From: Karstenula rhodostoma CBS 690.94
Taxonomy: Eukaryota; Ascomycota; Dothideomycetes; Pleosporales; Didymosphaeriaceae
Assembly (NCBI GenBank): GCA_010093485.1
Contig: MU001508.1
Location: 324,051-388,050 of the forward strand
Direction: 5' to 3'
DNA length: 64,000 nt
Shown here in pieces: positions 58,141 through 64,000 of this stretch. Both the position numbers and the translations under genes were made by a program. Positions within the stretch are counted from its first letter, which is position 1. The number at the start of each line of letters is the position of its first letter. The notes under the pieces were generated by a model. The model was not told where the DNA came from and did no database searches. It saw nothing but the letters and a program-made list of their open reading frames with translations.

Positions 58141-58722
58141 CTAGGCATGCGCGGGGCCATGCTGGCCTGTAACCGGGCAGACGGCCACGTCGCTTGCTGC
58201 CTGCAGGCTGGGGTGTGTGTGTACCGTATCCCTGTGGTGTCCGACCGACGCCTTTGTCACGGGGCACACGTCGCCCTCCTGAGCCTGGGTTGTGTCGGGG
58301 TGGTCGGGGGGCAGGATCGTGGTAGCGGTTCCCACGACGGGGCAGATGGCATCGTCCATGGCCTGGCTCTTGGGCTCCTGGACTGCGCTCTTGAGTGCTG
58401 GGCACTGGGTCGCGAGGGGCGACTTGGGCTCGGAGATGGGGACCGAGGGGTGCTTGTGGAGGTTGTGGTGGTGGTCGGTGGTGGCGCCTACAACTGGGCA
58501 CGTCTAGGTGAGGGCGTTAGCACAAATCAAAGGTAGGAACATGTTGAGTTCTCCTACCTGGCCGTCCTGGGTGAGGTCGACTTCGGGGTGGTTAGGCGGG
58601 AGGACATCGTTGGTCGAGCCGATGACTGCGCAGAGGTTAGCGACAAGAAATGCGTAGAGAGCTCCCAGTGACCGAGTTCCTGGCTGTCTCGACATACCTG
58701 GGCAAGCGGCGGCGGTAGCCAT
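58141..58722 (-). CDS. Small protein of duplicated Cys-Pro-Val motifs
   Basis: Three exons: 58722-58698 (25 bases), 58625-58558 and 58503-58141 encode 151 residues. Cys-Pro dipeptides occur at 7, 33, 65, 85, 111 and 140, most as CPVxG. A module CPVxG..LPPxHP..G..CPVxx..HH....HxHP appears twice (about residues 7-51 and 85-130). Cys-Pro with nearby His is the pattern of haem regulatory motifs in other proteins; metal or haem binding is therefore an inference. No signal peptide or membrane segment is seen, so it is probably intracellular. The splice model is supported because exon 1 joins exon 2 to complete the first CPVIG, and exon 3 starts with TCPVVG. Confidence 0.72.
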
Positions 58723-59071
58723 GTTGATCTCTGGAGAAGGAGTTGGGTGTACGGGTGTGTGTGTGCAAGTGGATTCTCTTTGTGTTTGCTGGAAGCGGTG
58801 AGGGGGCAGGAAAGTGGGCTGCTAATAACGTGAGGATGCAGTGGACCAGTTGTTAGCTCGTCGCCCCGTCGCGACTGCCTTTGGCCATTTGTAGACCTCA
58901 AATTGACCGGGGAAGGAACGAGCGTGATGTCATAGCGCCGCTTCCAGTCAGCGCACTCATCTGATCCTTGATTGGCTGAGTGCAGGGTACTGTGTAAGCG
59001 ATATACCAGCTCTTCCATTGGCTGACGTACTATCTTGTGACCGCCCATCTCATCCCATCCTCCTTCATTAT
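58723..59071. other. Upstream region of CPV-motif gene
   Basis: This holds the promoter of the CPV-motif gene and the 3' end flank of the next minus-strand gene. No gene is seen. Confidence 0.4.
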
Positions 59072-60010
59072 TCAAACAGGAGCCAGTTCGACCAAGACTT
59101 TCCGCCCCGCCACCGCGAATCCGCCGACGAGCCAGTTCTTGAGCTCCTCCATGCGCCCGAGAAACTCCCCTTCTCCGCGTCTATGCTCTTCACGCCACGC
59201 GACCCATACACCATGCTCGTAATCCTGCTCGTCCATCCATGGCCGAAACCATTTTAGCTCGATTCGCTCCAGGTGCTTCATACAAAACAGGCGCCCCAGC
59301 GAGTAGTGGTGTGCAGCCTCTTGTGCCGTCATCAGATCTCGAGCAGCGTAAAGTCGCCGATGATTCTGCGGAAGAAGCGTAAAAGTCGATGCATAGAACC
59401 ATAGTTTCATCGTCATTGTGTTTTCGCACCGAAGAATCAAATCCATGCTAGGCTTCGTCCAACACTTACGCACCTCCAAGTGCCGTACACGCCGGAAGCC
59501 TTGCTCGCCTGGGAACCATTCAAGAAATTTGGAAAAAACGGCACATGACTCTTCGTTGCCTAGCTCAAACTCGTGTGTACGAAGGTACCACAACCCGACG
59601 TCGAGACTGGTGGCATGGTTCACATGAAATATGTTGTAATGGCAGTCGTACAACATGTCTCCTACGTCATTTTCGTGCGGATTGATCGAGCGAATATGTA
59701 CGGGAATAATATTGGAATAGATCTCTTCCCTGAGCTCAAGAGGAAGGTTGGGGAGGAGGGTTTGCGAGCTGTCGACAGCATAGGGGCAAATCTCATCGAT
59801 ATAGCCGTCAAGACCTTGTCGGAGCTCCGCAAAGCTTGTATACGGCATGTGGTTATTGTTAGCCTGGTTGCTCTGAAGTTTCAAGGGCGGGGGGCGACCG
59901 TTTTCGAGTATGTGGAGTATGTTGATTAGGTCGCGAAGCAGAATGCTGATACCTAGGCAAGCCCACATATACCACGCGTCGACAGATACATGACAGATGA
60001 TGTTGAACAC
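59072..60010 (-). CDS. Hypothetical 2EXR/F-box-like protein (up to 312 aa)
   Basis: One open frame encodes up to 312 residues. NLPLELREEIYSNIIPVHIRSINP (about residues 88-111) has the LPxELRxxIY pattern of fungal 2EXR/F-box-like modules. Later segments alternate strands and helices (FHVNHATSLDVGLWYLRTHEFEL, VRHLEVRKCW, LERIELKWFRPW) as in this large, poorly known family. The first about 40 residues contain a hydrophobic stretch (WYMWACLGISILLRDLINIL) that may not belong; an internal ATG at 59848 (MPYTSFAEL) is a plausible true start, giving 258 residues. Function unknown. Confidence 0.6.
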   Translation of the reverse strand: MFNIICHVSVDAWYMWACLGISILLRDLINILHILENGRPPPLKLQSNQANNNHMPYTSFAELRQGLDGYIDEICPYAVDSSQTLLPNLPLELREEIYSNIIPVHIRSINPHENDVGDMLYDCHYNIFHVNHATSLDVGLWYLRTHEFELGNEESCAVFSKFLEWFPGEQGFRRVRHLEVRKCWTKPSMDLILRCENTMTMKLWFYASTFTLLPQNHRRLYAARDLMTAQEAAHHYSLGRLFCMKHLERIELKWFRPWMDEQDYEHGVWVAWREEHRRGEGEFLGRMEELKNWLVGGFAVAGRKVLVELAPV

Positions 60011-60419
60011 TGGACGATGACCATGGCCTTCACTATCGTTATCAGCTCCTGAAAAGCGCTACATGCCAAAGCATGTGGAGTTCCGTTCAGCCAGGGGATT
60101 TTCCCACGCAGTCCGATCCAGTTTTCATTGATGTTGCTCGGTCTTGATATTCACTGCTATCTCGTGGATCCTATCGCGTCGATAGCAAAAGTCGTTCGGT
60201 TGCGTAAAGCACAGAAAATGTCAGTGTACCTGTGGTCGATGTCCTGGGGCTTATCGTGTGCATCACACTTACTTGTGTCATTATGAGCCACAGCGTTGTA
60301 CAGGAACGCTTCACAATGTGAGTTACAAACACAAACATCTCCCCATGCTTTATAAAAGTCCTCTTTGGCATAAAATATACCTTTTAAGATTCAACACAAA
60401 CACTCAACGCTCCCGCGCA
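60011..60419. other. Divergent intergenic region
   Basis: This separates the minus-strand 2EXR-like gene from the plus-strand Cys-rich hypothetical, with A/T-rich leader-like sequence near 60,360-60,400. No gene is seen. Confidence 0.4.
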
Positions 60420-60902
60420 ATGGCTCCTGGCACCCTCAGCAGTAGACACAAGGAGTTGGGTGGATCCGTGACTTCTTCCAAAATCCGAAAGCCAACTGCA
60501 GCAACCGCATTGACGACCAAGAATGCTGAAAGGGCATACCTTATCACCGTCGCATTCAATGACAAGGGCTACAGTGTCGGTCGTTCGAAAGGCAGCACAG
60601 AACCATTCCCTGACTTTGGTGATTCAACCGGGGTTGCTGGCAGCCTAGGTGAAGCGCATTGCACATGCATGTTGCATTGCCAGCACAGAGTTTGCAAGCG
60701 CATCAGGGACAAAAGCCAAGGTGATTTAGTGCCCTCTTGCCCACACCCGCGTACTTGCAGGGAACTGTTACGATCGCGCCATGGCTTGAGGCCGCTGCAC
60801 TTGGTGCGGGCACCGAGTCAATCCTTACCTCCATGGTTGCGGTATGCTGGCAGGGGTCCGCGCCGCGCGCCCACGCCCACGCCTGCAGGTAAGAAGTCTT
60901 AG
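60420..60902 (+). CDS. Hypothetical Cys/His-rich basic protein (160 aa)
   Basis: One exon encodes 160 residues from an ATG in good context (GCGCAATGG). The first half (SSKIRKPTAATALTTKNAERAYLITVAFNDKGYSVGRSKG) is basic and Thr-rich. The middle holds a Cys/His cluster, HCTCMLHCQHRVCKR followed by CPHPRTC (about residues 81-115), that could bind zinc. The tail is Arg/Pro-rich. No family recognised; probably lineage-specific. Confidence 0.5.
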   Translation: MAPGTLSSRHKELGGSVTSSKIRKPTAATALTTKNAERAYLITVAFNDKGYSVGRSKGSTEPFPDFGDSTGVAGSLGEAHCTCMLHCQHRVCKRIRDKSQGDLVPSCPHPRTCRELLRSRHGLRPLHLVRAPSQSLPPWLRYAGRGPRRAPTPTPAGKKS

Positions 60903-61266
60903 TTAGTTGGAATTAGGTGGTATATTCATTGGAATCCTCATTTCATTCTTAGTATTTTGAATTACAGTTGCTTTCCGGGATATATCCCGTGGCTACGACA
61001 TAATCTGTGAGTTGCAATCCTCCACCTGGAGTCCTTCAAGTCGTGCTGTAATAGTGATGATTTATATGCCACAACATGAAGTAGCCAAAATAATACTTTA
61101 GAATATTGATGCAATGTACGTCACACTTTTCTCGCGTCACAATCAATTATTTGAAGATAGGTTTATGTATGATGTAATAAAAGCATTCTCAAAAACAACG
61201 CATTAGTATGCAACTTGAAACCAACTTTCCATGCCGGCCAGCGGCATAGATATTCAACTAGCTTAT
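60903..61266. other. Intergenic region
   Basis: This convergent spacer is A/T-rich (about 60,920-61,220) and probably contains 3' ends of both neighbours. No gene is seen. Confidence 0.4.
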
Positions 61267-62211
61267 TCAAGCCCAGATAATATCCTCCCTCGGACGATGC
61301 CTATGCCGCAGCACAAGAATCCCTATGTATATTTTCACCACCCACCGCCACGCCTCCCAGAGCTTCAAGAAATCTTCTCCGTCCTCAACAAGGCCCTCTT
61401 CACAGAGATAGATGACCTCACGCGTTGCGTGAGGGTTCCACCTTGCCCCCTCCTCTACCACGAACGCGAAAAACTCCGGCACAATCGTGTTCTTCCCACC
61501 AGCGTCCATGAAAGCATCAGAAAGCACGTAAGATGCAAAAGCAAGAATGAGACATGTCTCAAGCTCAAGACGGATCTGGGACGGCGGTGCAACGCGAACT
61601 GAATGGCGACATCCTTGATATGTCTTCGTAAGGCACCTCGTCATCTCGTCAGCAAGAGGAGAAGAGTTCAAACGCCATGGGGTTTTTGGACTTGCGAAGG
61701 CTGGGTGCGAGTGCTGATATCGCGACCTTGCCTTGCCGGAAGCGAAGTGCAGTGCAGTGCGCAATGCATCGCGCGCCTCGGCCACATGTATGAATACATC
61801 GTCATATTGCCTGACATCCGCCCTAACTGCACTCATTCCGTCAATAGGTGTCAGATCGGGTGCAAAGAGCGGGTGTGCGGGCGGCAAAAGACCAGCTTGA
61901 GCATGCGCCACGCGCATAGCCGCCTCTTCACACTCTACCACATCGAAGGTGGGGAAAGGCTCTGTATGATCCTCATATTTGTGGGAGGTGTCAATGCCGT
62001 GGGTCATCCATTCAGGACGTGATCTACCGTGAGAGAGTACCGGCGAGTTTGCTACCAGAAGGTCAGCGTACTTCTCGCTCTCGGTCAAGAGAATGGTGTT
62101 TGCGTTATCAGTCCTGCTGAGCGCCGGCGGCCGAAGCCATGCTTTTACTAAAGCGTAGATTATGCTGGTACCGTTTCCCCAGACCTGTTGAATGATGCCC
62201 AGAAAAGACAT
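61267..62211 (-). CDS. Hypothetical protein (314 aa)
   Basis: A single long frame encodes 314 residues of ordinary composition. The N-terminus has a moderately hydrophobic segment (VWGNGTSIIYALVKAWL, about residues 10-26). A helical region follows, including IRLELETCLILAFASYVLSDAFMDAGG and FFAFVVEEGARW, and the C-terminus ends in WRWVVKIYIGILVLRHRHRPRED. I do not recognise a domain. The length and the absence of breaks make a real gene likely; function unknown. Confidence 0.6.
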   Translation of the reverse strand: MSFLGIIQQVWGNGTSIIYALVKAWLRPPALSRTDNANTILLTESEKYADLLVANSPVLSHGRSRPEWMTHGIDTSHKYEDHTEPFPTFDVVECEEAAMRVAHAQAGLLPPAHPLFAPDLTPIDGMSAVRADVRQYDDVFIHVAEARDALRTALHFASGKARSRYQHSHPAFASPKTPWRLNSSPLADEMTRCLTKTYQGCRHSVRVAPPSQIRLELETCLILAFASYVLSDAFMDAGGKNTIVPEFFAFVVEEGARWNPHATREVIYLCEEGLVEDGEDFLKLWEAWRWVVKIYIGILVLRHRHRPREDIIWA

Positions 62212-63287
62212 TTTGGTCTTGATGTCTCGTTATCCAAGGTTGTGCCTTGGTCCAGGATGTCTTGCTAGATAAGTATATACATAGAGATAAGGGGATAAAT
62301 ATTACGGCAACAGCTCTGTATTTAAAAGAAGAACAGATGCACTGTTGACTCACTATGCAACCGCACAATGCGCTAGCCCCATTCATACCTCCTTCTTTGA
62401 TGTATTGCATAATGATGCCGCGGCATGTAGATATCCAGTTGCGAACACCTAGCCCAGTGCGGATTGAGCTGCCCTTTGAACTGTGTATATATTCTTTATG
62501 TAATACTGTTGTCATCGTTCCGAGTAAACAACCAGCGGCAATGCCATAGGACATAATGGGGGCCACGGAATCCGGCGTTCTCGCTATCCCTCGCCTGCAA
62601 AAAGGCCAGTGGAAAGGGACATCCACCGACTTATATCCTCAAGCGGAAGCTCATTCCCTGTTGCGCAATAACGATGGAAGGATCGTGTATTTCCTCCGAG
62701 GCTCAAACAAAAACGGGACCACCTCGCGATCATGACACTAGGTCAGGCACGTACTTGCAATGGCGTCGAACATTCCAGCGACACCAGCACCACTAGTGGT
62801 TGAAGCTTCGGACCTGCCGGCATCTCCGGACCGCAATCTAAATAAGCTCTCCTTCAGACGCGTTTGCATCTTGCGCCCGACATACTCGAAAGCCATGCAT
62901 TAGCCGGCAATTTGACAACCTTCATTAATGAGGGGAGTTCGTGCAGACCGCGCGATGCGGTCGTAATCGTTGTCATGAAGCCTGGTTTGCAGAAACAAGT
63001 CGGACGGGATACCACGGCAAGGGCGTTGCGCACCGGCGAGCTTGAATATTTGAGCTTCGGTAGTTGACGTGATCGTTCCTATTCGCGGCCAATGGTTGTG
63101 TTAGTGTGAGCAGGCTGCAGAGACAGAGTCGAATACGGCAGTTTGTGCGAGAGAGGAAGTATATGCTAACAATGTTTTGAGTTGACCAATAACTCTACGC
63201 GCGATGATACTTTATTTCGCTAGCTCCTTCCTCAACCACTGATTCCGTCTTTAACCACGGTTCCCTTCCTCACGCACCGTTTACTCT
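62212..63287. other. Intergenic region
   Basis: This holds the upstream region of the 314-aa gene and the 3' flank of the terminal dioxygenase-like gene. No convincing frame is seen. Confidence 0.4.
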
Positions 63288-64000
63288 TCACGCAGTTGGG
63301 GGCTTTCCGCCAAATCCGCAGTTCTTGCAGCTACAACCTGTCAGTCTGTGGTCCCGTGCATTAGAAGAGTGAAAACTTACGTGTCGGGATATCCAGTCCA
63401 AGGGCTGTTTGGGTATGGCTTGCCACCAGACGTTGTCCACATATTGACGGGCGCCGGGTTTCGCCTAGCCTTGGGGTTCACGCCAACGTCAATCGTTGCA
63501 TAAAGACCGTCTTCGATTTTACTACCGATGAGCGAGATCTTCATGACTGGATCATCGCCTCCCTGCTTGCCCATGTTGAAGAGGAAGTCCTGAGCATTGG
63601 TAGTCTGCTTCTGGGTGTTGGTGTTGTATGGTGCAGTCTTCTCGACTTGATTGAGGAAGTTTTGCTCGATGTAGAACTGACCGACATGAGAGATGGTGCC
63701 GCCAGAGATTGTATTGTTTGGGAGAAGGGTGGCGCCGTGGTGAACGATGGCTAGAAAGGATTAGACCATACAGTGTTCAGAATCGATGGAACGCAGGGTC
63801 TCACTATGTAAGTGGTTCGTGCGGCCAACGTAGTGGCCTGGAATGATAGTGATGAAGGTCGCGGTTCCGTTCGCACTAGTCGGCTGCAAGCCGCGAAGCG
63901 CATTGCTTACTAGAGACGATGGACCTCCGTCGCCATTACCACGGGCTTGAACGCCAGTATAGACACCCTATATTGTCAGCTCAAGTGAAAAGAAAGACAC
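63288..64000 (-). CDS. Intradiol ring-cleavage dioxygenase-like protein (5' end beyond window)
   Basis: This is the 3' part of a gene entering from the right edge. Exons are read as 63967-63805, 63750-63381 and 63330-63288, separated by introns of 54 and 50 bases; 63968 onward looks like the end of another intron (AATATAG acceptor). The translated part reads GVYTGVQARGNGDGG, then TATFITIIPGHYVGRTNHLH, where Tyr and the two His match the iron-binding GHYxGRxxHxH pattern of the family, and SGGTISHVGQFYIEQN. It resembles the extracellular intradiol-dioxygenase-like proteins of fungi. The last exon gives a TCKNCGFGGKPPTA tail; if unspliced, the protein stops at 63377-63379. The signal peptide region is outside the window. 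Confidence 0.82.

Noticed and set aside
1..64000. tRNA, rRNA genes and CRISPR arrays
   Set aside because: No clover-leaf-compatible A-box/B-box pair, rRNA core sequence or spaced direct-repeat array was recognised by eye; a covariance-model search would be decisive.

Overview
The window is nuclear DNA of a filamentous ascomycete. Genes are split by short introns (about 46-60 bases, GT..AG, CTAAC/CTGAC-type branch sites). Zn2Cys6 and bZIP regulators, a LaeA-like methyltransferase, a MET30/sconB F-box protein, a CRH-type cell-wall glycosidase and secreted trypsin-like and intradiol-dioxygenase-like enzymes are all typical of Pezizomycotina. A pair of near-identical 101-base introns in unrelated genes looks like introner-like elements, best known from Dothideomycetes, so that class is my best guess (inference).

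Layout. 0.3-4.8 kb: atg17 and sconB, divergent housekeeping genes. 6.5-13.1 kb: a LaeA-like methyltransferase divergent from a seven-exon cytochrome P450, then a sugar transporter. 13.9-14.7 kb: a double MYND-finger protein, followed by about 3 kb without recognisable genes. 17.8-22.7 kb: a bZIP factor, a LovD/EstB-like serine hydrolase and a class V PLP enzyme. 22.7-26.3 kb: no gene recognised. 26.3-27.3 kb: an ATF/CREB-type bZIP factor. 27.9-29.0 kb: a nonsense-riddled relic and a 250-base TA-flanked inverted-repeat element (MITE-like). 29.8-37.7 kb: two Zn2Cys6 factors flanking a 2EXR/F-box-like gene and a DJ-1/PfpI gene. 40.1-43.9 kb: cohesin subunit SMC3. 44.8-49.3 kb: small hypothetical genes, a secreted trypsin and a membrane-anchored hypothetical. 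49.8-51.8 kb: a GPI-anchored CRH-type GH16 enzyme. 54.4-57.8 kb: a frameshifted protein kinase, a small membrane protein and a decayed BBE-type oxidoreductase. 58.1-62.2 kb: a protein built of duplicated CPV motifs and three lineage-specific hypotheticals. 63.3 kb to the end: the 3' part of an intradiol-dioxygenase-like gene.

The window mixes conserved cell-biology genes (autophagy, sulfur regulation, cohesion, cell wall) with accessory regulator and enzyme genes. I see no complete secondary-metabolite cluster, because there is no PKS, NRPS or terpene synthase. The methyltransferase-P450 pair and the bZIP-hydrolase-PLP enzyme group are the only places where adjacency suggests shared work. The most notable structures are the two related introns (21871-21971 and 37285-37385), the MITE, and the duplicated CPV-motif protein.

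Exon boundaries were placed by hand from splice signals, frame continuity and remembered family sequence patterns. No search was run.
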